Source: Natrinema pellirubrum DSM 15624
Lineage (GTDB): Archaea > Halobacteriota > Halobacteria > Halobacteriales > Natrialbaceae
Length of the DNA stretch: 64,000 nucleotides
NCBI RefSeq assembly: GCF_000230735.2
Contig: NC_019962.1
Coordinates: 930,001-994,000 of the forward strand
Direction: 5' to 3'
Position numbers and translations under genes: made by a program. This document shows positions 16,968 through 25,720 of this stretch, one piece after another (the first letter of the stretch is position 1; the number at the start of each line of letters is the position of its first letter). The notes under the pieces were generated by a model, which saw nothing but the letters and a program-made list of their open reading frames with translations, was not told where the DNA came from and made no database searches.

Positions 16968-18053
16968 TCAGCCCCGAAGCACCGACTCGAGCCGATCGCC
17001 GAAGTCCCCCGGCACCTCGAGATGGGGTGCGTGGCCGGTGTTGCCGAAGACGATTTCCTCGAACTCGCCGCCGCGGTCGGCGTAGCGCTCGCAGACGGCA
17101 CGGGTCTGGTCGACCATCGGCTGGGGCGGGAAGACGTCCTCACCGGGCCAGTCGGGGAGTTCGCCCATTCGGCCGAGCGTCCCCAGATCGAACAGCGAGG
17201 CGTTCGAGACGATCTGATCGGAGTCGCCGCGGATCCACGTGATCGGCGGCTTCTCATCGGGATCGATCTCGGTGGTCGCCTCGAGGTCGCAGTACTTGGG
17301 CGAGATGGCGTTGTTCACCCCGGTTTCGCCGGGAGCGATGCCAGGCCAGTTGTCGCTGGGGTTCGACGAGCCGGGGTAGTTCCCGTCGCCGGTGGCAGTA
17401 TCGAGCATCCCGGTCAGATACGACTCCTCGCGCTCGGCGTCGAACTCGTGGGTCGGATCGACGTAGTAGGTCCGCAGGACCTTCCGCGGCGAGGTTTGGC
17501 CCTCGACACCACGGTCGCGGTCGGCGAGGCCGGCGACGAAGGCGTCGTTCCCGATCCCGCCGCCGGAGCCGGCGTAGTCGTCGAAACACGGCGTTCCCTC
17601 GACGTCTTTCGTCCCGCCGAAGCCGTACGGCGACAGCGGGTTGACGAGGACGAGGGCCGCGACCGCCTCGGGGTAGTCGATCGCGTACCGCATCGCGACC
17701 CCGCCGCCGTTGGACCAGCCGACGAGGACGACCGGCTCCGCGAGGTCGAGATCGCCCAGCAGCGCGTGCAGGTCCCGCTCGAAGTCGCCGAGCCCGTTCG
17801 TCGCGTCGACCGGTTTCGCCTCCGAGTCGCCGTATCCTCGCAGATCGGGTGCGATCGCCCGATGGCGACCGGGCAGGTCGGCCATCACGTCCTCGAAGAA
17901 CCGCGAGGAGGAGACGTTCCCGTGGACGAAGACGACCGTTTCGCCCCCGTCACCGGCCCGATCGGTAGCCCCCGACTCGAGGTAATGGGTCCCCAATCGC
18001 TCCGTTTCGACGAACCGTGAGTCGACCCCGGCGAGGGTGTCGTCTCGCAACAT
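16968..18053 (-). CDS. Alpha/beta hydrolase
   Basis: A 361-residue alpha/beta-hydrolase fold protein. The oxyanion strand motif HGNVSSSRFF is followed by the nucleophile elbow GWSNGGG. A cap region rich in Gly and acidic residues lies in the middle, and the catalytic His is in GNTGHAPHLE near the C terminus. The acid residue is probably the Asp in IRGDSDQIV. The substrate cannot be told; haloalkane dehalogenase-like, esterase and epoxide hydrolase-like enzymes share this fold. The start at MLRDDTLAG was preferred because a TATA-like TTATC lies about 28 bases upstream; an ATG 25 codons earlier is possible. Confidence 0.85.
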   Translation of the reverse strand: MLRDDTLAGVDSRFVETERLGTHYLESGATDRAGDGGETVVFVHGNVSSSRFFEDVMADLPGRHRAIAPDLRGYGDSEAKPVDATNGLGDFERDLHALLGDLDLAEPVVLVGWSNGGGVAMRYAIDYPEAVAALVLVNPLSPYGFGGTKDVEGTPCFDDYAGSGGGIGNDAFVAGLADRDRGVEGQTSPRKVLRTYYVDPTHEFDAEREESYLTGMLDTATGDGNYPGSSNPSDNWPGIAPGETGVNNAISPKYCDLEATTEIDPDEKPPITWIRGDSDQIVSNASLFDLGTLGRMGELPDWPGEDVFPPQPMVDQTRAVCERYADRGGEFEEIVFGNTGHAPHLEVPGDFGDRLESVLRG

Positions 18054-18206
18054 GGCCGCCGGTACCACGGCCCCCGTGATAACTCTCTGGCCGGAACGGG
18101 GTTCGAACTGCCGTCGCGGCGGGCTCATACGGGTTACTGTCAGTCAGTACCGGTGTCCCCACGCTCGTCCTGCGGGTACACCGGGAAACAGTGACAATAA
18201 TCCGTG

Positions 18207-19466
18207 TCAGTCGTCCGCCGTCACGCCGTCAGGGGACCGCCGGCCGGAGCGACGGCGAAGCGTCCCGCCGATGAGGGCGGCGACCGCGGCACAGGCGGCG
18301 ACGACGACGAACAGCACGGTCGGCGTCGATCGCGTCAGGACGAACCCGGCCAGTGACGAGCCGACCGCGCCGACGCCGAAGATCGCTGTATACGAGTAGC
18401 CAAAGGAGAGACCCCGCGCGTCGGCCGGCGTGTACGCCGAGATCGCCTCCTGATTGATCGGGGCGATCATGAACGTGAGAAAGCCGAGGGCACCCCCGAC
18501 GACCAGCAGCGGCGCGAGCCCCGCGTTCGTCGACGGGACGAACGCGAGCGCGACGGCGGCGAGGGCCGCGTAGCCGCCCAGCAACACCGTCTCGAGTCGC
18601 GCGCGGTCGACGAGTTTGCCCCCGACGTACTGACCGACGCCACCCACGAGCAAGAGCCCGGAGTAGACGTACTGGCTCGGCTCGAACGAGCGGCCGCCAA
18701 GCGCCACCGGGTCGAACAGCGACAGGTCCGCGAGGATCTCCGGCAGGAACGTAAACGTCGCCCGGTAGTAGACGCCGTAGAGGATCCCTGTCGCGAAGAC
18801 GAGGGTAAAACCGACGGTGAACAGCCGACGGGAACTGGCGACGAACGCCGCGAGGCTGCGGGGTTGCTCGCGCTCGGTCGCGGTGCCGTCCGCGTCTCGG
18901 GCCGCACTCCCGGCGGTCTCGTCGAACTCGAGTCGCCAGCCGACGGCCGCCGCGAGGACGACCGGCACCAACAGCAGGGCGGCGACGGTTCGCCAGCCGA
19001 CGAATGCCAGCATGACCGCGGCGAGCAAGGGCCCGGTCGCGACGCCGACGTTGCCCGCTGCGCCGTGATACGCGAAGGCGGTCCCCCGCGCTTTCGTCCC
19101 GCGACTGAGCAGCGCCAGCCCGGCCGGGTGATAGAGGCTCGCGGCGGCCCCCCACAGCAGCAATCCGACCGCCAGGACGGCGACGCTCGGAGCGACGGCG
19201 ACGAGCGCGAACGCCGCGCCCATACCGAGCAGGCAGGCGAGGATGAGTCGCTTGGAGCTGACCCGGTCCGCGAGCAGCCCGCTCGGGAGCGCGCCGACCC
19301 CGATCAGAGCGTAGCTTGCGCCGACGACGGTGCCGAGAAACGCCGCCGTCGTCGAGAACCGTTCGAGCCAGATCACCACGAAGATCGGAATTACCAGCTC
19401 GTAGGTGTGGAACATGGCGTGGCCGAGCATGGCAAAGGCCGTCACGGCCCGATCGTTCCGATCCAT
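18207..19466 (-). CDS. Major facilitator superfamily transporter
   Basis: A 419-residue membrane protein with about 12 hydrophobic segments in two halves, separated by a charged central loop containing RDADGTATEREQPRS. The motif between segments 2 and 3 is GLLADRVSSKR, a typical MFS motif A variant. The substrate is unknown. The C-terminal end is Arg-rich and cytoplasmic. It is on the same strand as leuB, 48 bases upstream of the leuB stop in map order, but its own promoter position and any link to the amino acid genes are not clear. Confidence 0.88.
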   Translation of the reverse strand: MDRNDRAVTAFAMLGHAMFHTYELVIPIFVVIWLERFSTTAAFLGTVVGASYALIGVGALPSGLLADRVSSKRLILACLLGMGAAFALVAVAPSVAVLAVGLLLWGAAASLYHPAGLALLSRGTKARGTAFAYHGAAGNVGVATGPLLAAVMLAFVGWRTVAALLLVPVVLAAAVGWRLEFDETAGSAARDADGTATEREQPRSLAAFVASSRRLFTVGFTLVFATGILYGVYYRATFTFLPEILADLSLFDPVALGGRSFEPSQYVYSGLLLVGGVGQYVGGKLVDRARLETVLLGGYAALAAVALAFVPSTNAGLAPLLVVGGALGFLTFMIAPINQEAISAYTPADARGLSFGYSYTAIFGVGAVGSSLAGFVLTRSTPTVLFVVVAACAAVAALIGGTLRRRSGRRSPDGVTADD

Positions 19467-19514
19467 GCGGTGTTGGGCGATCCCGTGCTACTAAAAAACG
19501 GCGAGTGACCCCCG

Positions 19515-20495
19515 TTACAGGCGATCGATGATCGCCGCAGTCACGTCCTCGGTCGAGGCGTCACCGCCCAGATCCGGCGTTCGCGGGCCGTCTTCAAGCG
19601 TCGCCTCGACGGCCGTGTGGACCCGGTCGCTCTCGTCGTCGTAGCCCAGATACTCGAGCAACATCGCCGCAGAGATGATCGTCGCTGCGGGGTTGGCGAC
19701 GCCCTCGCCGGCGATGTCGGGCGCGGTGCCGTGGACGGGTTCGAAGAGGGCGCGGTCGGGACCGATGTTGGCCGAGGGGAGCAAGCCGAGACCGCCGACC
19801 AGTCCCGCGGCGAGATCGGAGAGGACGTCGCCCGCGAGGTTCGGACAGACGACGACGTCGAACTGTTCGGGGTCGAGACAGACCCGCGTCGCGAAGGCGT
19901 CCATCAGCACCTGATCGGTCTCGACGCCGTTCTCATCGGCGACGCCTTTGACCGTATCGCGGAAGAGCCCGTCCGTCTCGCGCATGACGTTTGCCTTGTG
20001 GACGATCGAGAACCCGTCGTGGTCGTCGCCGGCGACGTAGTCACAGGCGAACTCGGCGAGGCGTTCCGACGCGGATTCCGTGACGACGCGGGTCAGCGTC
20101 GAGACGTCCTGTGTCAGTCGATCCTCGTGGCCCGCGTAGACGCCCTCGGTGTTCTCCCGGAGGAAGATCAGGTCCGTCTCGGGGCGGACGGCGTCGATGC
20201 CGGGATACGCCTTCGCCGGGCGGACGTTGACGAACGAATCGACTGCCTCCCGGAGCGGCAGAATAACGTCCGCGGCCGTGTCGCCGGCCGCACCGAACAG
20301 CGTCGCGTCGGCCGACGCCGCCAGGTCGTAGGTCTCCTGTGGCAGCGCCTCACCGGTCTCGTCTTTGACCGCGTCGCCGGCCTCGGCCTCGACGAACTCG
20401 AAGTCGGGCTTGAGTGCCTCGAGTACCTCGACGGCGGCCGGCGTCACTTCCTGTCCGATCCCATCGCCCGGGATGACGGCGATCTCGTGTGTCAT
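19515..20495 (-). CDS. leuB: 3-isopropylmalate dehydrogenase
   Basis: A 326-residue cytoplasmic beta-decarboxylating dehydrogenase that oxidises 3-isopropylmalate with NAD to the leucine precursor 2-oxoisocaproate. The N-terminal motif [11 protein letters not shown] is typical. [17 protein letters not shown] carries the substrate-loop region, and the C-terminal signature [23 protein letters not shown] is normal. Isocitrate dehydrogenase belongs to the same fold, but the neighbouring leuC and leuD point to leuB. The start is the ATG of [10 protein letters not shown]; an upstream TTG is unlikely. It is separated from leuD by an EamA transporter gene. Confidence 0.93.
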   Translation of the reverse strand: MTHEIAVIPGDGIGQEVTPAAVEVLEALKPDFEFVEAEAGDAVKDETGEALPQETYDLAASADATLFGAAGDTAADVILPLREAVDSFVNVRPAKAYPGIDAVRPETDLIFLRENTEGVYAGHEDRLTQDVSTLTRVVTESASERLAEFACDYVAGDDHDGFSIVHKANVMRETDGLFRDTVKGVADENGVETDQVLMDAFATRVCLDPEQFDVVVCPNLAGDVLSDLAAGLVGGLGLLPSANIGPDRALFEPVHGTAPDIAGEGVANPAATIISAAMLLEYLGYDDESDRVHTAVEATLEDGPRTPDLGGDASTEDVTAAIIDRL

Positions 20496-20587
20496 GCCCA
20501 ATCATCGTCGCGGGGCCGAAAAGAGGGTATCGATACCGGTATCATGCCACTCGCGGCTCGAGCCAACTGTCCCGACCCGCTTGCCAA

Positions 20588-21502
20588 TCAGGGGCTTCCG
20601 ACGCCCGTCGAGAACCCAACCGCGTCGGCGATCGCGCGCCGCTTGAGCAAGGCGAAGACGACTGCGACCAGTCCGAAGCCGGCGACGGTCAGTGCCCCGA
20701 TCTCCTCGCCCAGCAGGACGACGCTCGCGATCGTCGCGACGATCGGGACCAGATAGCCGATCAGCGCCGCCTCGAACGCGCCGTATTCCGCGAGGACGCG
20801 GAAGTAAATCATGAAGGCGATCGCGGTCGCGAAGACCCCGAGATAGAGCAGCGCGCCCATCGAGACGGGGCCGATCACATCGGTGCTGGGCAACTCGCCG
20901 ACCGCGAGGCTGACCGCGTGCAAGACGAGGCCGCCGACGAGCATCGACCAGCCGACCAGCGGCAGTTGCTCGAGCGTCGGGCCGGCCCGCTGGATCAACA
21001 CGCCGCCGAGCGCGACGCTACAGACCTGCCCGACGATGAGCAGCTTCGAGGCGGTGTCGCCGGCGAGCAGGTTGGCCGGATCGGGCTGGATCACGAGGCC
21101 GACGCCCAGAAAGCCGATCGCCGCACCGACGGCCCCGAGCGGCGAGAGTCGCTCGCCCAGTAGCGGAATGGCCCACAGCGCGGTGATGATCGGCACCAGC
21201 CCCTGTAAGATCGCAGCGACGCCGCTCGGCACCGTCTGCTGGCCCAGAAAGAGCAGGCCGTTGCCGGCGATGAGGAAGACGCCGCCGCCCGCGACCGCGA
21301 GCAGGTCGTTCCGTGCGGTCGGTCGCCACCGCTCGACCCGGATGACGGCCGCGGTCAACAACAGGACCGCCGCGATGTCGTACCGTGCGGCCGCAAAGAG
21401 CAGCGGCGGGAGATACTCGAGGCCGATCGAGATCGCCGGGAAGGAAAACCCCCAGAGAACGGCGAGTACCGCGAAAAGAGCGCCGTCTAGATATCGAGTC
21501 AT
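20588..21502 (-). CDS. EamA/DMT family transporter
   Basis: A 304-residue membrane protein with ten hydrophobic segments in two EamA repeats. The first is around FAVLAVLWGFSFPAISIGLEYLP and the second around SMGALLYLGVFATAIAFMIYF. Proteins of this family export or import metabolites, including amino acids in some bacteria; no substrate can be read from the sequence. It lies between leuD and leuB on the same strand, with a 174-base gap to leuD and 92 bases to leuB. A role in branched-chain amino acid movement is possible but only by location. Confidence 0.87.
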   Translation of the reverse strand: MTRYLDGALFAVLAVLWGFSFPAISIGLEYLPPLLFAAARYDIAAVLLLTAAVIRVERWRPTARNDLLAVAGGGVFLIAGNGLLFLGQQTVPSGVAAILQGLVPIITALWAIPLLGERLSPLGAVGAAIGFLGVGLVIQPDPANLLAGDTASKLLIVGQVCSVALGGVLIQRAGPTLEQLPLVGWSMLVGGLVLHAVSLAVGELPSTDVIGPVSMGALLYLGVFATAIAFMIYFRVLAEYGAFEAALIGYLVPIVATIASVVLLGEEIGALTVAGFGLVAVVFALLKRRAIADAVGFSTGVGSP

Positions 21503-21676
21503 ACCACGCCGTAGTCGGCTAGAGCCGAAATATCCCGCGATAGCGGCGATCCCCTGCCGCTTTCAGTGTGTCCTGTTTCGCAAACCGTGGACCGAGGCCG
21601 CGACGAACGGGACGACGCCGGTCGGAACAGTAGCCGAGAGTCGTGAAACGGCGGGAAAAACGACCCGAAAACGGCG

Positions 21677-22312
21677 TTATTCCGCTTCTGGGATCGCCGC
21701 GTCGTCGACGTAAGGCAGTTCGCGAGCCGTCTCGCGGACCGCACCGGCGTTTGACTTCATCAGCGCCGTCGTGTCCCAGACGCCCTCAACGAGGGCTTTG
21801 CGCTGGGCGTCGTCGACGGTGACGTCGATGGTCTCGTCGCCGTAGGTGACCTCTTCGGCCTCGATGTCGATGTCGATTTCGCCGTCGGGGTTCTCGTCGA
21901 CCCAGTCCTGGAGGTCCTCGATCGTCTCGCTGTCGGCCGTGACTGTCGGGATGCCGAGCGCAAGACAGTTGCCCGCGAAGATCTCGGCGAAGCTCTCGCC
22001 GATGATCGCGTCGATGCCCCAGCGCATCAGGGCCTGGGGTGCGTGTTCGCGGGAGGAGCCACAGCCGAAGTTGCTGTTGACGACCATCACCGAGGAGTCC
22101 TGATAACGGTCCTCGTTGAACGGGTGATCTTTCTGATTGTCGTCGTCATCGAACCGCAGATCGAAGAACGCGAACTCGCCCAGCCCGTCGAAGGTGACGA
22201 CCTTCATGAAGCGGGCGGGGATGATCTGGTCGGTGTCGATGTCGTTGCCCCGGATCGGGACGCCCGAGCCGGCGACGTAGTTCACTTCCGGAATTTCGAC
22301 CTCGTCGCTCAT
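21677..22312 (-). CDS. leuD: 3-isopropylmalate dehydratase small subunit
   Basis: A 211-residue swivelling-domain subunit that pairs with LeuC to isomerise 2- to 3-isopropylmalate, and possibly citramalate to methylmalate in isoleucine synthesis. NDIDTDQIIPARFMKVVTFDG and the NFGCGSSREHAPQAL motif are diagnostic. The start codon shares its A with the leuC stop (TAATG), so the two subunits are translationally coupled. The C-terminal extension beyond the usual domain is acidic and typical for haloarchaea. Confidence 0.95.
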   Translation of the reverse strand: MSDEVEIPEVNYVAGSGVPIRGNDIDTDQIIPARFMKVVTFDGLGEFAFFDLRFDDDDNQKDHPFNEDRYQDSSVMVVNSNFGCGSSREHAPQALMRWGIDAIIGESFAEIFAGNCLALGIPTVTADSETIEDLQDWVDENPDGEIDIDIEAEEVTYGDETIDVTVDDAQRKALVEGVWDTTALMKSNAGAVRETARELPYVDDAAIPEAE

Positions 22313-23736
22313 TATGCGGTCACCTCCGTCTCCGGCAGCTCGCGAACGTCGGTCACTTCACCAGTGATCGCCGCCGTTGCGACCATCTGCGGGTTCATCA
22401 GGACGGTCCGGCCGTCCTTCGAGCCCTGTCGGCCGACGAAGTTCCGGTTCGACGAGGAGGCACAGGCCTCGTCGCCCTCGAGCTGGTCCTCGTTCATGCC
22501 CAGACACATCGAACAGCCGGCGTTGCGCCACTCGAAGCCGGCCTCCTCGAAGGTGTCTTTGAGCCCTTCCTCCTCGGCGGCTTTCTGGACGCGCTGGCTG
22601 CCGGGGACGACCATCGCGCGGACGTCGTCGGCGACTTCCCGTCCCTCGACGATCCGGGCGGCGCGTCGCAGGTCCGGCAGGCGGGCGTTCGTACAGGAGC
22701 CGAGGAAGGCCACGTCGATGTTGTACCCCTCCATCGTCTCGCCGGGCGCGACGCGCATGTGTTCCTGCGCGCGTCGGGCGGTGTCCTGTTTCTCCGCGGG
22801 CAGCGATTCCGGCTCCGGGATCGGATCCGTGATGCCGATTCCCTGGCCGGGCGTGGTGCCCCAGGTGACGACCGGCTCGAGTTCGTTCGCATCGATGTGG
22901 ACGACGTCGTCGTAGTCGGCGTCCTCGTCGGAGCGGATCGACTCCCAGTAGGGTTTGAGTTCCTCGAAGCGCTCCGGATTCTCCTGGAAGTAGTCCGTCT
23001 CCTCGAGCCACTCGTAGGTGGTCTCGTCGGGGTTGACATAGCCCGCGCGAGCGCCGCCCTCGATGGACATGTTACAGATGGACATCCGCCCTTCCATGCC
23101 CAGGCTCTCGATGGCCTCGCCGGCGTACTCGTAGACGTAGCCGACGCCGCCCTCGGTACCGAGTCGGCGGATGATCTCGAGGATGATGTCCTTGGCTTCG
23201 ACACCCTCGCCGAGTTCGCCGTCGACCTGGATCTTGCGGACCTTCTGTTTCTCCATGGCGACGGTCCCCGTCGCGAGGACGTCGCGGATCTGGGAGGTCC
23301 CGATGCCGAACGCGAGCGCGCCGAAGGCACCGTGGGTCGAGGTGTGGGAGTCCCCACAGACGATCGTCTTGCCGGGCTGGGTCAGTCCCTGCTCCGGGCC
23401 GATGACGTGGACGATCCCCTGATCTCCCGTCGTCGGGTCCGAGAAGTCGATGCCGGCCTCGCGGACGTTTTCCTCGAGTTCGGCCATCATCTCCTCGGCC
23501 GCGTCCTCCTCGTAGGGGCGGGACTGGTCGGCCGTCGGGACGATGTGGTCGACCGTCGCGTGGGTCAGCTCGGGGTAGGCGACCTCGAGGTCGCGCTCGC
23601 GGAGCATCCCGAAGGCCTGCGGGCTCGTGACCTCGTGGATGAGGTGGAGCCCGACGAACAGCTGGTCCTGTCCGGTCGGCAGCGTGGTGACTTTGTGTCG
23701 ATCCCAGACCTTGTCGTACAGTGTGCCCTCGCTCAT
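22312..23736 (-). CDS. leuC: 3-isopropylmalate dehydratase large subunit
   Basis: A 474-residue aconitase-family subunit with a [4Fe-4S] cluster, acting with LeuD in leucine synthesis. Cluster Cys residues are visible in [11 protein letters not shown] and in [30 protein letters not shown] and [21 protein letters not shown] carry substrate-binding residues. It overlaps the preceding small gene by four bases (ATGA) and the following leuD by one base, so the three should be co-translated. Confidence 0.95.
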   Translation of the reverse strand: MSEGTLYDKVWDRHKVTTLPTGQDQLFVGLHLIHEVTSPQAFGMLRERDLEVAYPELTHATVDHIVPTADQSRPYEEDAAEEMMAELEENVREAGIDFSDPTTGDQGIVHVIGPEQGLTQPGKTIVCGDSHTSTHGAFGALAFGIGTSQIRDVLATGTVAMEKQKVRKIQVDGELGEGVEAKDIILEIIRRLGTEGGVGYVYEYAGEAIESLGMEGRMSICNMSIEGGARAGYVNPDETTYEWLEETDYFQENPERFEELKPYWESIRSDEDADYDDVVHIDANELEPVVTWGTTPGQGIGITDPIPEPESLPAEKQDTARRAQEHMRVAPGETMEGYNIDVAFLGSCTNARLPDLRRAARIVEGREVADDVRAMVVPGSQRVQKAAEEEGLKDTFEEAGFEWRNAGCSMCLGMNEDQLEGDEACASSSNRNFVGRQGSKDGRTVLMNPQMVATAAITGEVTDVRELPETEVTA

Positions 23737-24011
23737 TCCTCGTCCTCTACGGGCTGTGTTCGGCCGCGCTCGAAGACGCGGTTCGCGTCCGCGGCGTCCC
23801 CTGGCGGCGTGTGGTCGACGTCGCGCATCGTCTCTTTCCTGTCGGTCCGTTCGTCGGCCTCGTCAGTGTCGGCGGGTTCGGTCGCATCGGGCGTCCCGCC
23901 GTCCGCTGCGACGATCGGGCCGCGGTTGAACAGGTGACCGGCCGTCTCCCCGGTGAAGGGGTTGGTGTGGCTGATCTCGGCTATCGTGTCCGTGTTGTCG
24001 TTTGCTGTCAT
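23733..24011 (-). CDS. Small acidic protein coupled to leuC, unknown function
   Basis: A 92-residue, probably largely disordered acidic protein. The N-terminal third has a sharply defined segment [20 protein letters not shown], then a stretch rich in Asp, Glu and Thr, then [23 protein letters not shown] recall similar proteins between ilvC and leuC in other haloarchaea, but none with a known function. Its stop overlaps the leuC start by four bases, and its start lies 10 bases after the ilvC stop, so it is locked into the operon. No catalytic or metal motif is present. Confidence 0.8.
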   Translation of the reverse strand: MTANDNTDTIAEISHTNPFTGETAGHLFNRGPIVAADGGTPDATEPADTDEADERTDRKETMRDVDHTPPGDAADANRVFERGRTQPVEDEE

Positions 24012-24021
24012 GGGTTTGCTC

Positions 24022-25068
24022 TCAGTCGTCCGCCTGCACCTGGACGGACTCGTCTTCGGTGTCTTCCTCTGCCCACGCGAACAGGTCGCGCAGTCGCTCG
24101 CCGACCTGTTCGATCTCGTGGTTCTTCTCGGCCTCCCGGAGCTGGTTGTAGCTCGGGCGACCGGCCTGGTTCTCGAGGATCCACTCGCGGGTGAACTCGC
24201 CGTTCTGGATCTCCTCGAGGGTCTCCTCCATGTTCTCGCGAACGTTCTCGTCGACGATGCGGTCGCCACGGGAGAGGCCGCCGTATTCGGCGGTGTCGGA
24301 CACGGAGTCCCACATCTCGGCGTGGCCACCTTCGTACATCAGGTCGACGATCAGTTTGAGTTCGTTGAGACACTCGAAGTAGGCGATCTCCGGCGAGTAG
24401 CCGGCGTCGACCAGCGTCTCGTAGCCGTGTTTGACCAGCGAGGTGACGCCGCCACAGAGGACGGCCTGCTCGCCGAAGAGGTCGGACTCGACCTCCTCCC
24501 GGAACGTCGTCTCGATGACGCCGGCGCGGGTACAGCCGATCCCTTTCGCGTACGCGAGGGCCCGTTCGTCCGCATCGCCCGTCGTGTCCTGATAGACCGC
24601 GAGCAGACCGGGCGTCCCCTCGTCGTTCTCGTAGTTGCGACGGACGAGGTGGCCCGGACTCTTGGGCGCGACCATCGTCACGTCGACGTCTTCGGGCGGC
24701 TCGATCTGGGCGTAGTGGATGTTCAGCCCGTGGGCGAACTGCAGCGTGTCGCCGGCCTCGAGGTTGGGTTCGATGGCGTTCTCGTAGACGTCCGCCTGAA
24801 CGGTGTCGGGCACGAGGACGGACACGTAGGAGGCCGCTGCGACCGCGTCGGCCGGCGTCTCGACCGTCAGCCCGTCGGCCTCGGCGGCCGAGCGCGAGGA
24901 CGAGCCCTCGCGGAGGCCGACGATCACGTCGACCCCGCTGTCGTGGAGGTTCAGCGCGTGGGCGTGGCCCTGGCTCCCGTAGCCCAGCACGGCCACGGTC
25001 TCGTCGTCGAGCGTCGATACGTCTGCATCATCGTCGTAGTAGATGTCGGTGGTGAAGTCGTCAGTCAT
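24022..25068 (-). CDS. ilvC: Ketol-acid reductoisomerase
   Basis: A 348-residue cytoplasmic enzyme that isomerises and reduces acetolactate or acetohydroxybutyrate with NAD(P)H in valine, leucine and isoleucine synthesis. The nucleotide-binding loop is [31 protein letters not shown] and [19 protein letters not shown] carry the Mg-binding acidic residues, and [13 protein letters not shown] is a class I signature. The start [16 protein letters not shown] overlaps the end of ilvN by eight bases. An acidic tail ([10 protein letters not shown]) ends the protein. Confidence 0.96.
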   Translation of the reverse strand: MTDDFTTDIYYDDDADVSTLDDETVAVLGYGSQGHAHALNLHDSGVDVIVGLREGSSSRSAAEADGLTVETPADAVAAASYVSVLVPDTVQADVYENAIEPNLEAGDTLQFAHGLNIHYAQIEPPEDVDVTMVAPKSPGHLVRRNYENDEGTPGLLAVYQDTTGDADERALAYAKGIGCTRAGVIETTFREEVESDLFGEQAVLCGGVTSLVKHGYETLVDAGYSPEIAYFECLNELKLIVDLMYEGGHAEMWDSVSDTAEYGGLSRGDRIVDENVRENMEETLEEIQNGEFTREWILENQAGRPSYNQLREAEKNHEIEQVGERLRDLFAWAEEDTEDESVQVQADD

Positions 25069-25720
25069 CGTCTGCTGTGTAGGGTTCGTCGTGGTTCGCC
25101 TCGTCGGCGGGCTGTGCCGTTGCACTGGCCGTCCCTGTCGGGTCGGTTCCGCGGGCCAGCGCCGTCGTCCCGGTCCGGGAGATCTCCCGGATCCCGAACT
25201 GACTGAACGTCTCGATCGCGGCCTCGATCTTCTGGCGCGCACCGGTGACCTCGACCGTCGCCGTCTCCGGGCTCGAGTCGACGGTCTTGCCGCCGTACAT
25301 CTCCGCGACGGCGGCGATCTGTGCGGGGTCGGCGGCGTCGACCTTGATCAGCGCGAGTTCCCGACGCATGGCGTCGGGCTCGAGTTCGCGCACCGCGATG
25401 ACCGGCACGAGCTTGCGCAGTTGCTTCTTGACCTGGTCGATGCCCGGATCCGGCTCCTCGACGACGATCGTCATTCGCGCGCGATCGTCGTCCTCGGTCG
25501 GCCCGACGGTGAGGCTCTCGATGTTGAACTGGCGCCGGGAGAACAGGCCCGAGACGTCCGAGAGGACGCCGGGCTCGTGTTCGACCAGCGCCGAGATGAC
25601 GGTCCGGCGGGGTTCGTGGGTCGCTTCGACCTCGGGGTCGATGCGGATGCCCTGCTTGTTGCGCCGTCCCGTGGGAGACGGTCGCTCTTCCGGTGGTGGG
25701 CCCTCGAGTCCCTTCTTCAT
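25061..25720 (-). CDS. ilvN: Acetolactate synthase small (regulatory) subunit
   Basis: A 219-residue regulatory subunit of acetolactate synthase. Residues ~40-115 form an ACT domain ([20 protein letters not shown]) expected to sense valine or other branched-chain amino acids. A second ALS_ss_C domain follows around [23 protein letters not shown]-terminal and C-terminal extensions are low-complexity. The start overlaps the ilvB stop by four bases (ATGA), so both subunits should be made in step. Confidence 0.94.
   Translation of the reverse strand: MKKGLEGPPPEERPSPTGRRNKQGIRIDPEVEATHEPRRTVISALVEHEPGVLSDVSGLFSRRQFNIESLTVGPTEDDDRARMTIVVEEPDPGIDQVKKQLRKLVPVIAVRELEPDAMRRELALIKVDAADPAQIAAVAEMYGGKTVDSSPETATVEVTGARQKIEAAIETFSQFGIREISRTGTTALARGTDPTGTASATAQPADEANHDEPYTADDD

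Noticed and set aside
19617-20756. 379-codon plus-strand frame opposite leuB
   Set aside because: It is antisense to a clear enzyme gene and has the composition of a mirrored frame.
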